Below the pieces are notes generated by a model. The model ran no database searches and was not told where the DNA came from. It saw only the letters and a program-made list of their open reading frames with translations. Positions 1-10,700 of a DNA stretch of 64,000 nt are shown piece after piece (within the stretch, counting starts at the first letter, position 1; each line of letters starts with the position of its first letter). A program made the position numbers and the translations under genes. This DNA is from Phallusia mammillata (Eukaryota; Chordata; Ascidiacea; Phlebobranchia; Ascidiidae), in the NCBI GenBank assembly GCA_003260075.1, contig QLIY01000038.1:186006-250005 (forward strand), in the 5' to 3' direction.

Positions 1-345
1 TACCGAGTACTTAAGTACAGTGTTGTACTTAGTTGTATATCACCTGCTAATTTATCTGCCAAGGCCGGCGTACAGGCGTGCACACACACATGCAGAAAAA
101 AGTAATCTCCATACGATAGCGAAAAAATACGTAACCTGGCGGAACTTTTTCCCAAATTTGTACTGTCCGAAGCATATATTGGCACAAAGTTTTCAGTGTT
201 CTTATAGTGTAAATCGGTCTTCGGTACTCGCACGTTGGTATCGAAAACTGAGACAAAATATTTCGATACCGAGTATCGATACCACTGAAATCGTTCGATA
301 CCATCAATACCGAGTACCGAGTACCGGGTACTCGTCCCATCACTA
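1..345. mobile_element. hAT-type MITE, right part (left end off window)
   Basis: The right terminus is TCGTCCCATCACTA at 332-345. The body is a close copy of the complete element at 2176-2602; both share a stretch starting AGTACTTAAGT, the GCCGG/GTCGG-type middle, and many GATACCGAGTA repeats near the ends. The left terminal repeat lies before base 1. It is inserted downstream of the last NDC80 exon seen here. The open frames inside it on both strands are incidental. Confidence 0.8.
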
Positions 346-434
346 ATAGGAGTATGCTAATTGTATTAAATAGAATGTTACTTTATGATCCAATATCTAC
401 ATATGATTTGCATTCAAGTACAACACATTATTAC

Positions 435-3400
435 CTCATTTATAAGTTTGCCAAATTTAATTTCTCTGTCCCATTGTTCCTCCTTCAAAGTTTGTAACCT
501 TTGAGAATCAGCTGTAGCACTTCTTTCTAATTCCTTTATTTCTCTAACAAGCCTCTCAGCATCGGTTGGTGATATTGTCTGAATGTTGACATTATTTAGT
601 ACATGGCATTGTTCAGATGTAGTTTGTATCTTTATTATGGATATCAGATGTCATAAGACAAGTTAAAACCCAATTGCTCAGTTATTTTGAGCAAATAACT
701 AAACAAAGTATCACAAAATTTCTGTCTAAAAAATCATTTTTCTGAAAGAAAATTAATATTTTTGCAATAAAGAGAAACTATTCCAAATTTCCAATGTTAC
801 TTTTGAACATTTTTAGCATGCTTTGCCAAAAACCCAGTATGAAAGTGAAATATTAGCGCCAAGATCAAGCTACTTATTAAAACATTATGTAAGCTATAAA
901 TATTAACATTACTGTGCTTGAAGAAAAACCACTACAAAAAGAGAAGAGTTTTATGGACCACTTGAATTTACCTGAAGGGAAATGGTTGTTTTGATTTTTG
1001 CAATTGCCTCCTTTGTATTGTTTAATAACTCCTGGTTTTCATCTATTTCGGTTTGCAATCTTAAAGATTTGTCCTACATTAAAAACATGCCCTTTATACA
1101 GTGCATTTGTGGTAATACAGCCATTTCTATGTAAATGCGAATTACGGCTTCAAAGAAAGAAACTTAAACATTAGAAAATTTAGAATGAGTATTTAACTGT
1201 AAAAACTGCAACAATAAGTGGACTTACCTTGATTTGTGCAACATATGTATCAACCTTAGATAAATATTCATTCATTTTCTCAACATTGTTTTTTTGAGTG
1301 ACAATTTCATCGGTCAAGTGTTCATTGCTTTCCTGCAAATTGTATTTTTTGTATTGTTTTCATTCTTTTATAAGAATAGCATATATCGTTCCATGAATTT
1401 TATAATGCTTCACTTTACCAAGAAAGGGCCTGTAAAAGTCTACAGTTCAAAGTATGATGTGTTACACAAAACTAACTTACACTTGTCGGTTGTCCCGCTG
1501 TTATTTTATTGGTAAAATATTTTTTCATTTCTTTTTTGATACTTTTACAAATGAGTAATGCCACAGCTTACTGGAACAAAATTTTTAAATACGAATATAT
1601 CACAATAACCTTTTCATTCATTTTGACTTGATACTCATTTGACAACTTTGCATTGGAACTGAACAAATCCTTCACTTCTGCTGATGCTGTGGCATTCAAT
1701 GTGGCTGCAAAATAAGCAAGCAACATAACACAGCACATTAAACACTTGTTTTATTAAAGGTCACAGAAAACAGTAGAATATAAAGCCACTGTCTTGGAGA
1801 AATGATAAAAAAACACAAACCTAACTGTCTTTTAACTTGACTATTGAGTTCATCATATGGTCCATCGGTGCCTCTCATGAACATTTCATATGACTTGTAC
1901 ACATAGTTAAACTTCATCTGCATCAAAATTTATTATCAGTAAGCAATCAGTATGAGTATTTTCTATCATAAAATTTATTCAAGTAAAATGATTACATCTT
2001 AATGGACTAGGTTGAAGAATATTTTGGATACAGTCTCATATAATTTTAGCAATATTCCTTTTATTCATACCATTTTTCTTGGTTCATCAGAAAATGGCTC
2101 AGAACCTTCTTCTTGGCAAACATACTAAAACATAAAAAAACTGTATGATTTTTTTCTCCAAGGTATAAATATTATTAGTGATGGGACGATACCAGGTTTT
2201 GAAGCGAGTACCGATACCGAGTTTGAGTACCACATGTATATACCTTCGATACCAAGTATGATTGCCGAGTACTTAAGTGTAGTGTTGTACTTAGTTGTAT
2301 ATCACTGGCTAATTTATCTGCCATGGTCGGGGTACAGGCATGCACACGCACATGCCGAAAAATGTAATCTCCACGTGATAGCGAAAAAGATATACGTAAA
2401 CTGGCGGAACTTTTTCCAATTTTGTGCTGTCCGAAGCAATTATTGGCATAACGTTGCCCGTATTCTTATGGTGTAAATCGGCCTTCGGTACTCGCACGTT
2501 GGTATTGAAAACTGAGACAAAATATTTCGATACCGAGTATCAATACCACTGAAATCGTTTGATACCATCGATACCGAGTACCGGGTACTCGTCCCATCAC
2601 TAAATATTATTTTAAATTTTAGCAGGTATATAATATAAGTGCAAAAACATTGAGGTCTTTATATCTAAACAATTTCAAACCACTCTCTTCAAAATGTCTA
2701 AACAGCTAAATCAACTGAATATTACCAAAGCCTAAAATATATATTTCCACTTAAAAACCAAAAAAGGTACAAAACTATTAGTTGCTTGAACATGCAGGTA
2801 TCACACCTGTTTTACTATTTTAAAAAGTGGGACACAAATACAGGACAGCACAATGATACATCTATATCTATCTAAGATAGGGTTGGCAAGCCGGTCAATT
2901 GACCGGTCAAATACGGTCAATTGACCGGTCAATTGACAGCACTTTATTTAACCGGTCAAATACTATTTTTAATTTCAAAAATAAAATGTGGTAAATTTTC
3001 TTGGACTTGCTTTTTGGTCGTTGAAAAGGGTAATTCATTTCTAATAACCCTCAGGTAGAACAGTTTAGGGCATACTCTTGTATTAATAAGTGATTTTTAA
3101 GCTAATGTAGATGTGTTTTGTTCATTTGAAAAAAATCCCATAACAATTAGGATATACTTTTCATTTGAAATTAAGATCTGATTTACGTTATGGCAAACTT
3201 TGCAAGGTTTCCAATGCAATTAAAAAACATGGATCACTTCTAGCACCGTTTTATCTTAATAAATTTGAGTGTGATAGGTCCATGAGGGGAAGTTAGTTCA
3301 TTGGTATTTACTTAGGCATTTTGCAAATGTTGCACATTTTTACTGACAGATAAAAAATCTAAGTAATTTAAACCATCTGTGTAAACTTGTAGGCCCACAG

Positions 3401-5719
3401 TCCTTTTTTCTATAGTTGATCCAAAAATTGTTTGTAGCTATATATTTAGCTTATAATTGCCCAGAATAGATTTTTGTAGATAAGTTACTGTTCAGTACTT
3501 ATTGGGATAAAGTACGTACATATCAAGCTTTTGTATATTCCTTTTTTGTCATGAATGGACAACAGCTTAACAGCATAAATTACGATTTTAAGCAGGATAA
3601 GCGAGTTTTGCAGTTAAATCTCAGTCAAAATTAGACTTTAATCTGATGTATATAGAATATTATGAGAATCCAGTTCACAAATGTGATTACTGAATGAAAA
3701 TTACAGACACACAGGTGGGGCCATTGATGAAATGAAGCATGCAATGCAGTCGGAAAAGTCTGTAATATAATATAAACTGAACATTTCCTATTTCACAAAC
3801 AAATTTACATGAGTTGAAACCTTCATTTCCATTACTTATGGTTTAGAAGAAGATTAAACTTCCAACTTTTAACTAAAATTGCAATTTAATAATGGGAATA
3901 GTATTTGACCGATATTTGACCTATTTGACAAGTATTTGACCGGTCAATTGACCAGATTTTATTTGACCGGTCAAATGCCCAACCCTAATCTAAGATAGTA
4001 TATCGACATCCCAAACAATGTGGGGCAGATGCTAAAGTTGTTGTACACAACAAAACATGTTTTGACAATCTGCCATATACCATATTTACTCGATTGTAAG
4101 CCGTGGCTTATATTGTTTTTTTAGCTGCCGTTTGTGCGGCTTATAATCGAGGGCGGCAGATTATACGTCGATATACGTTCTGTTGGGTACAGTTATCAAC
4201 GTAACTAGAAAACTAGTCATACCATATAACAACAGAAAGAGGTATTAAGAAACAATCGTATCTAAAATTCCAGCGTGCGGCTTACATTATTTTTTAACAC
4301 CTCAACATGCAGCTTACAATCGAGTAAATACGGTAGCTATGTTTTTGCATTAGTGACATACCATAACCAACTCAGAAATCCATGATAAAAGGCCAAGAGC
4401 ATGGGGCCATGCACTCATTGTTCCGACATTATTCAGGGCACTTTTTGAAATACTGTATGGATACCTGTAAAAATATTATTCGATTTTGGTGTTGAACATG
4501 TGCCATGTGTATGGTTATGCTACTTCTACAAACAACCAATAAAAATGTTGTTGAACAAGGAGAAACTAAAATAGCATTTATTAGATCAAATCTCAAACTT
4601 GCTTGAACACTACTTTCAAATCCTTAAAGATTTTTCCCAACAAATAATTAAAATAAAATTGATTATAACCAAAAACTAGGCTATTATACATGTAAATGTT
4701 TTTTGTTGGGGTTAATAATTTCCATTTTGTAAAAACCTTTATTATACCATTACCCTAAATCTTTGACAACCCGAAGCATTTCTTCATCTGGCTTTCCTAT
4801 TAAGCTGTAACTTCCAAGTACATGACTGACAAGAAACTCGAAAATGCGCTGGTAATCCCTATTGGTTGGAGGGTTCAACATTTTGGCATAGACAGGGTTT
4901 TGATAGTTCAAACTCTCCAAAAGCTAAAAGAAACATAAAATTGGTCTTTATCTAAACATTTTAATGATTAAAGGTGTAATTCACACACAAACAAATAAGG
5001 CTCAATTAAATGACCACTTAAATATTGCATATATATGCTGAACTATACATTTTCAAGTGAGATTATTATCTATAGGTTTTTAAGTATGAAGGATTTTTGT
5101 CAACTTAATAAATATACAACACAAAGCTTAAAACATATATACATGTAGCAGAGACAAGATGGATTTCTTTATGAAAGCTTTGTCTGAGATGGGTCTTGTG
5201 TCTTTCATGATGTGATGTTCAGACTGAGCCATATGCATTGATCCTCTGGAACCTTTGGCTAAAATATGTATAGAGGTTTATATCTGTTTCACAATACATC
5301 AATCCTTACATTTTTTACAATCTGGCGATAATTTATGAGCATTAAAATTGGACATAAGCATCGCATAGATTTCTGGTGCTGCAATACTGTGAAAAACAGT
5401 TGTTTGTGGAAATTAAACACAGTTAAAAAAAAGTCAAGTCAAGAAGGTGTGACTTTTACAAACATATTTTTTCAAACATCACTAGTGAACGCTTGTGAAA
5501 GAGTGAGGGCAAATTACAACATTTCAAATCTCAAATAAGTTATGAACAACCAGGTGTTATGTTTTATTAGCTACCTGCTGAATGTGACTGTTTACCAAGT
5601 GAAGGACGAACCAAAGGTGTTCCACGCATGGATATTTTTCTTGCACTGCTAGAACTAGAAGTGCCTGGAACAGATTCCCTAGACGCCTGGTTAAATGATG
5701 TCTTTCTCTGCTTGCTCAT
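435..5719 (-). CDS. NDC80: NDC80 (Hec1) kinetochore protein, first ten coding exons, 3' end off window
   Basis: NDC80 is the outer-kinetochore subunit that pairs with NUF2 and binds microtubules through a calponin-homology head and a basic N-tail. Coding exons read on the minus strand: 5719-5575, 5252-5143, 4923-4754, 4464-4362, 2124-2071, 1917-1821, 1704-1610, 1332-1228, 1073-972 and 629-435, in continuous phase (392 codons). Residues 1-48 are a Ser/Arg-rich tail (starts MSKQRKTSF) with RKTS and RKIS, which resemble Aurora B sites. Residues about 60-180 match the CH head: KDTRPISDKAFI, then NRDYQRIFEFL, then KDLGYPYSISKS and WPHALGLLSWI. After that comes the FNYVYKSYEMFMRGTDG block and a long coiled coil ending KEEQWDREIKFGKL. 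I chose the ATG at 5719 because upstream in-frame codons look non-coding. The acceptor before 629 is weak. The coiled-coil end and C-terminus are missing because the window starts. Confidence 0.94.
2176..2602. mobile_element. Complete hAT-type MITE (427 bp), perfect 8-bp target duplication
   Basis: Terminal inverted repeats are TAGTGATGGGACGA (2176-2189) and TCGTCCCATCACTA (2589-2602). The element is flanked on both sides by the 8-bp direct repeat AATATTAT (2168-2175 and 2603-2610). An 8-bp duplication is the signature of hAT transposases. There is no credible coding sequence, so it is non-autonomous. It lies in the NDC80 intron between exons 4464-4362 and 2124-2071, only about 50 bp from the downstream acceptor. 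Confidence 0.93.
2878..3987. mobile_element. Complete hAT-type element (1,110 bp) with palindromic subterminal repeats
   Basis: It starts TAGGGTTGG (2878) and ends CCAACCCTA (3987), with the perfect 8-bp target duplication ATCTAAGA at 2870-2877 and 3988-3995. Both subterminal regions carry clustered copies of the palindrome TTGACCGGTCAA, a layout typical of transposase-binding subterminal repeats. I see no transposase frame, so it is non-autonomous. It lies in the same NDC80 intron as the elements at 2176 and 4080. Confidence 0.93.
4080..4333. mobile_element. Tc1/mariner-like MITE (254 bp), TA target duplication
   Basis: The ends are inverted copies: CCATATTTACTCGATTGTAA on the left and its near-complement TTACAATCGAGTAAATACGG on the right. 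They are flanked by TA dinucleotides (4078-4079 and 4334-4335). A second internal GCGGCTTATAATCGAG motif echoes the terminus. There is no coding capacity. The TA duplication and long terminal repeats suggest Tc1/mariner ancestry; the family name is inference. Confidence 0.82.
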
Positions 5720-5812
5720 ATTTATATGTACTACTGTACCTACCAAACTTAACAAATCTGCATTAAAACAGTTTTTCCAATCATTATGAATTTCAAAATT
5801 CAAACCAAACAT

Positions 5813-5847
5813 GTCCATAGTCCATACTCCATAGTCCATAGTCCATA
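5813..5847. repeat. Heptanucleotide microsatellite (GTCCATA)5
   Basis: Five consecutive 7-bp units, one with a G-to-C change, lie about 95 bp upstream of the NDC80 start codon on the gene's 5' side. They may be in the 5' UTR or promoter; nothing else indicates a regulatory role. Confidence 0.85.
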
Positions 5848-5950
5848 ATAAAATAACATTAGTTGACAATTGACATGTTTCACGTCAATTCTGCCAAAAA
5901 AATTTCACCACACAATTCATTTAATACACAATACAGACCTTTGTGTATAG

Positions 5951-6449
5951 CAGTGGTTCCCAACCTTTTTGTAGTCACGGACCCCTTTTATAATTTTTTT
6001 AGGCCTGCGGACCCCTAACGTAATTTAGTCTTGCTATATTTTTCTTTTCCTGCATTATATGTTTTAACTTATTATACTTTCGCCTTTTGGGGGGCTTGTT
6101 AATCAACCTTCACAGTCCTTAAATCTCAATAAAGTTCTGTACTGTAGCAGTCAATGCAACAAAGAGATACATTTTCTGGTGTACAATAATTAAAACAAAG
6201 CGCCATAAGTTCTATTGTTCATGTGTGTTGTGATGTCACAATTGAGGTAACAATCACAGAAAAAGTTTCTTAAACTAAAGGTTAAATAACAGTTTGCACT
6301 TGTATGCAGGATTGTAAAAACGGTTTGGAAACTTAAAAATATTGTACTGCTGGACTGGTTAATGGTACTAAGAAAGTTTGCCTCCACGGACCCTAAAACC
6401 ATCTTACGGACCCCTTGGGGTTCCGCGAACCCCAGGTTGGGAACCACTG
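5951..6449. mobile_element. hAT-type MITE (499 bp), CAGTGGTTCCCAACC ends
   Basis: It has 15-bp perfect terminal inverted repeats: CAGTGGTTCCCAACC at 5951 and GGTTGGGAACCACTG ending at 6449. The flanks are GTGTATAG and ATGTATAG, an 8-bp target duplication with one transition. Next to the ends are CGGACCCC blocks. It shares its termini with the shorter element at 48559-48850. No transposase frame. It lies between NDC80 and the trefoil gene. Confidence 0.9.
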
Positions 6450-7631
6450 ATGTATAGGGTTTCCGCGATTTAAGATAGTCCGTTATAAACATCAAGTACC
6501 ACTCTCTCTGCACTGCAGTCTTTTAGCACACACATTACCAATTTCCTTGATTTTGTTCCTAATTTGCAACAACTATGATTAATTTATGAGTCGGTAAGTT
6601 ACAGGGTTTTCAATCTAAACTCGGTGCGCAACAAACATTCACTAGTTTCAGTTTACTGTTTAATACTGGTGTTTAACTCTATCTAACGCTAACTAAAACA
6701 TCTCCAATAAAAATAAACAACAACATTTCCCGCCAAAAAAAAATCCGCACTATTCACATTGATTTGATCCTTAAGTTCCCTGACAACAAATTGACATGGT
6801 CACGGAAAGTACAGTACGCATTGCATCTGACGCCCACTTTGGTAAAAGCATACCGAGTCATACAAAATGGACGTTATGGGGGCCTACCCTACGTACTTTT
6901 TTGTATGACATTTCCTCTTTTTAACAAAAACTAAGTTGTCTTCAAAGGACCAAAAATACACCTAATTATCTTCGTTTTTGTATTTGTATTTTAGCCTTAT
7001 TTATTTAACTGATGTGGTTTATTTAACTAAACATCTAAGATACACCCTTCACTTAACTTTGAAAACAAAAATATGCTTGGATTTTAAACACATTAGCTTT
7101 GTGATGCCACGTTACATGTTTTGTGTAGCTACGTGTGCTGTATTTACCCATACTTCACCGTTCTATGCTTACCAACGTAGGCTGCCTTTAGGCCTACTCT
7201 GTATGCTTTTCACTGCATACCGTGCACCCTACTAGGATATGGTGAAGATTAAAAAATCAAATAGCCCAACAATTCATAAAGAAATATCCCATTTTTTTAA
7301 ATGTGAAACTGTATAACCTGCATTTTTTCGGTTCTAATCGCGCTCTTGCATAAAAATTTCTCCTTTCAACAAAAAATTGACAAACTGGTTCTTGTCAAAA
7401 ACAGAACCACCTTTGGTATACCAGCTCCATACAAAACGGCCGTACAAGCTGTTGGAATTTCAAAAACTCTTCGAGTTTTTTTTATACTAAACTGAGTTTG
7501 ACCACTGAATAGAACTATTGCGCGAGCCTCGTGGAAAAAATCCACAATAAGAGCGTCTCGACGCACAAGTTCGATAACCAGTTGATCATAGGTCACTGGT
7601 AACAAGACAAAAAGTTTCTTGACGGAGTAAA
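6450..7631. other. Intergenic stretch, no gene recognised
   Basis: This lies between the MITE ending at 6449 and the 3' end of the trefoil-VWA gene. The open frames at 6978-7235 (plus) and 7366-7605 (minus) have no similarity I recognise and no good splice or start context. The 5' UTR and promoter of NDC80 must be near 5720-6000, but no core element stands out. Confidence 0.5.
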
Positions 7632-7637
7632 TTTATT
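7632..7637 (-). terminator. Candidate polyadenylation signal of the trefoil-VWA gene
   Basis: AATAAA on the minus strand, about 85 nt after the downstream stop codon at 7721-7723. Position and strand fit the end of the trefoil-VWA transcript. Confidence 0.5.
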
Positions 7638-7720
7638 GCAGCTAAGAAAAGGACACTTACGTTAAATAAATTCAGAGTAAAAAACAAGTCATAAAAATAT
7701 AATTTAAATATTTAATAAAA

Positions 7721-10700
7721 TTACACAAATTTAGGACATAGATAAGTATAACTTCCAGTTGCACCCTTGTCTTTGTCTTTCACTATCGTCCAAGGCCGAT
7801 TCCTGAAGAGCAACAAACAGTTTATTAAAAAGCCAACTAAACCCTTTACAAGAAAACAAAAGTACTTACAAATTTTCATTGCTTGACGTATTCGTGCATT
7901 TTGTTTGTCCAGGTCGGAAAATTGTTCAAGAAAGACCTTTGTCGGGCTTTGCGTAATAAATGTTAGTTCAGCAATATTGACGTAGTCTCCGACTCCGTAG
8001 CCAAATATATTGACAGCATTCTGTTTTGCCGTTTGTATGGCAATCGGTAGAAGGCTAAAAAAGAACAAAAAATAAACGTTATCTGACAAGATCGCTTCAT
8101 GACAGCATGTTGCTGCAACAATTATGTTTGAGGATTGATTTTGAAGTATTTACAAACTAAACATACTGCACTATAATCTTTTTTGGTAAATATGGTACGT
8201 GAAGAGACCGTTCTGTTGGATTTTAATCGCATAACGATAACAACAGCGTAAAAATACTTAACACGGGACAATTGAAGGAAACACCTACAGTATCACATTT
8301 TCTTAATTGGTCATTAATTTGGACCGTTTTGTCCCCTATACCAAATTAGATTTTTGCCACACTTCACAGGCATAAAAAATTCAAAAAATATTTGCAATTT
8401 AAATGTGATGGCAACAGTACAGAAAAGGAACTTGCATATTTAAGCCCTAAAACAGCCGTGCAAGTGCAAATTACATCTGCGCTACCTTGGAAAATTGGAT
8501 TGTCCGTCAGTCACCAACAACATAATACGTCGTGCCCCTGGCCGCACCTCAGCAGGATTCTTAAAATCTTCTTGAATTGTTTTAACAATTGTACTGCCCG
8601 TCGGCGTTCCTCCCCCATAATACTGCCAAGAAAAAGAACTGAAAAAGTTGTGATATAATAAAAAAGTCGCGATAAAAAAAATGAAATGAGAGTTGATGTC
8701 ATGTCCACGTTTGAATAGTCAAAGGTATTGTTCGCGTTATTGGATGGCAAATGTGTTTTAGGGTAAAAGAATGGTTGCAAGCAAATTTCTCACCTGCATG
8801 CCGTCGATCGCGGCGTCAAATTGGGCTTGATCTTTGTATTGTCCCAAATTTATAATGGTTTGAATAAACGTTGAAAACTGGACCTGCGTGGACATAAAAA
8901 CAAATAGATCAAAACACATACGAAACACAGAAACTCTCTCTATTAGTGATGTACCGAAACCACCTCAAAAGGTTCGGGCCGAAACTGATATTCAGCCATG
9001 AGGCCCCTTAGCGATGCATGTTTTCAACTGAAACTTAATTGTGTGATAGTTGATGCAGGGGTGAACTTAAACACACTCCTCAGCAATTTTAGGCGATTTT
9101 TTTGCTGACTGACTGGTAAAGTTATGCGAAGATAAATAACATATTCCTTGCAAAGGTTTTCAGTTTGAAAAATATTTTTTTGCGAAGTTTATGCAACATT
9201 TTCTGTAACACTGTCGCAGTATATAAGGTGTCGGATTTCGACCCCTTTTTACATCTCCAACAAAAAAGTGTGTGCAAATCGCATTAAGAAATAAAAACAT
9301 ATTTTGCTCTTACCACACCAATTTGCACTGTTGATAAATCGATCTTAGAGGTAAATGATTTTATCCAGTCCCGAATAAGCAAAAAATTATCTCGGCCAAT
9401 TGAACCCGAACCATCGATTAGCAACATCAGGTCCACTTCGTCTACAAAAATACGGATACGATTATTCAGGAAATTTCACTGTTTTGGTCTGTCCACTGAA
9501 GACTCACTTTCGCCCAAACTGGTAATGAATCGTTTGGCTTTGAAACAAGGGTTAATGCCTTGTTGCCCTCTCAGCGGGTCCCAACAGCATCCAAATCTGA
9601 TACACTGGCTCCTGTGTACAAATATCCTTGTTAGAACAATAATATTCGATTTGTCACAGGTGGGCAATAGCTGTCTCGCGACTATTGGTTTGGGACTCTA
9701 GTTAAACTCTGGCTTTCGAAATTTTTCATGACAAATTCGTAGTAGTACATCATCTAATGGCGCCCAAACAACCAGATTAATTTCTAGCTTGTTGCACAGA
9801 TTGAGCTGCCCAGTATGAAGACCAGTCTTAAGTGTTTATGATGTCATAATCTATATATTGTGATGCTTGCGGTACCTGTTTGCACACAATAGGCTTATAA
9901 AAAGTCTGACGTATACGGCTACTAGGCTAGTAATACTCTTTTTAGTACCACAAAAACTGTTTAGAGCAGCTCAAAAATCAAAATATTTAGTAAAAGAGTT
10001 TTATTTACGTCACGGCTTCCAGTACATATATTTTAATAAACATGTTTAAGGCCGCAAACTTGTCTCGCAGGTTGTGTACCCCTGGATTAAACGAAATATT
10101 TGATTATCCGAAATATTCGATTATTCGGAATATTCGATTAAACAAAATATTCGATTATCCAGAAAATTCGATTATCTGAAATATTTAATTAAACGAGAAA
10201 TTCGATTAAACGAAATATTTGATTAAACGGAATATTTGATTAAACGAAATATTCGATTAAACGGAATATTCGATTTGCCGGAATATTGGATTTGCAGAAA
10301 TATAAAATGCCCAGGTCTGCATTAGACGCATATGTACAGGACGCCTGAGCTGCTGAAACAAATCAAGGCATCGTTGTCAAATATGACAGAAACGCACAAG
10401 ACATTTGCGGGTCAAATGTTTTGCACTTTAATTCAACCTTTGTTTTCGTTTTTACTTGTACAAGGAAATATTTTACCGACTTTAACCATGTTGTTTGCTG
10501 CTCATGTTTAAAAATGCTTTAGCATAAATCACAACTGTGAAACTACAAAGTATGACTGCGTAAACATTTACAGATAGAAATAGTTAAAATCATGTATTTC
10601 ACCTGGTAGTATCATCATTCCCGCACGAGCTCCTGAAGTAGTCATGACATTCCTTTTTCATTTTAATGAACGCAATGCTTTCGTACTTTGGCTCCAAATA

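Noticed and set aside
6978-7235. 85-residue plus-strand frame
   Set aside because: Composition is Tyr/Leu/Phe-rich as expected from AT-rich non-coding DNA; no homology recognised.
7366-7605. 79-residue minus-strand frame downstream of the trefoil-VWA gene
   Set aside because: A segment reading VLFSGQTQFSIK looked faintly VWA-like, but it has no supporting splice sites, does not continue the gene in phase and matches no known motif.
8945-9000. TAGTGATGTACCGAAACC, resembling a hAT terminus
   Set aside because: No inverted partner or flanking duplication was found nearby, so an element cannot be supported.
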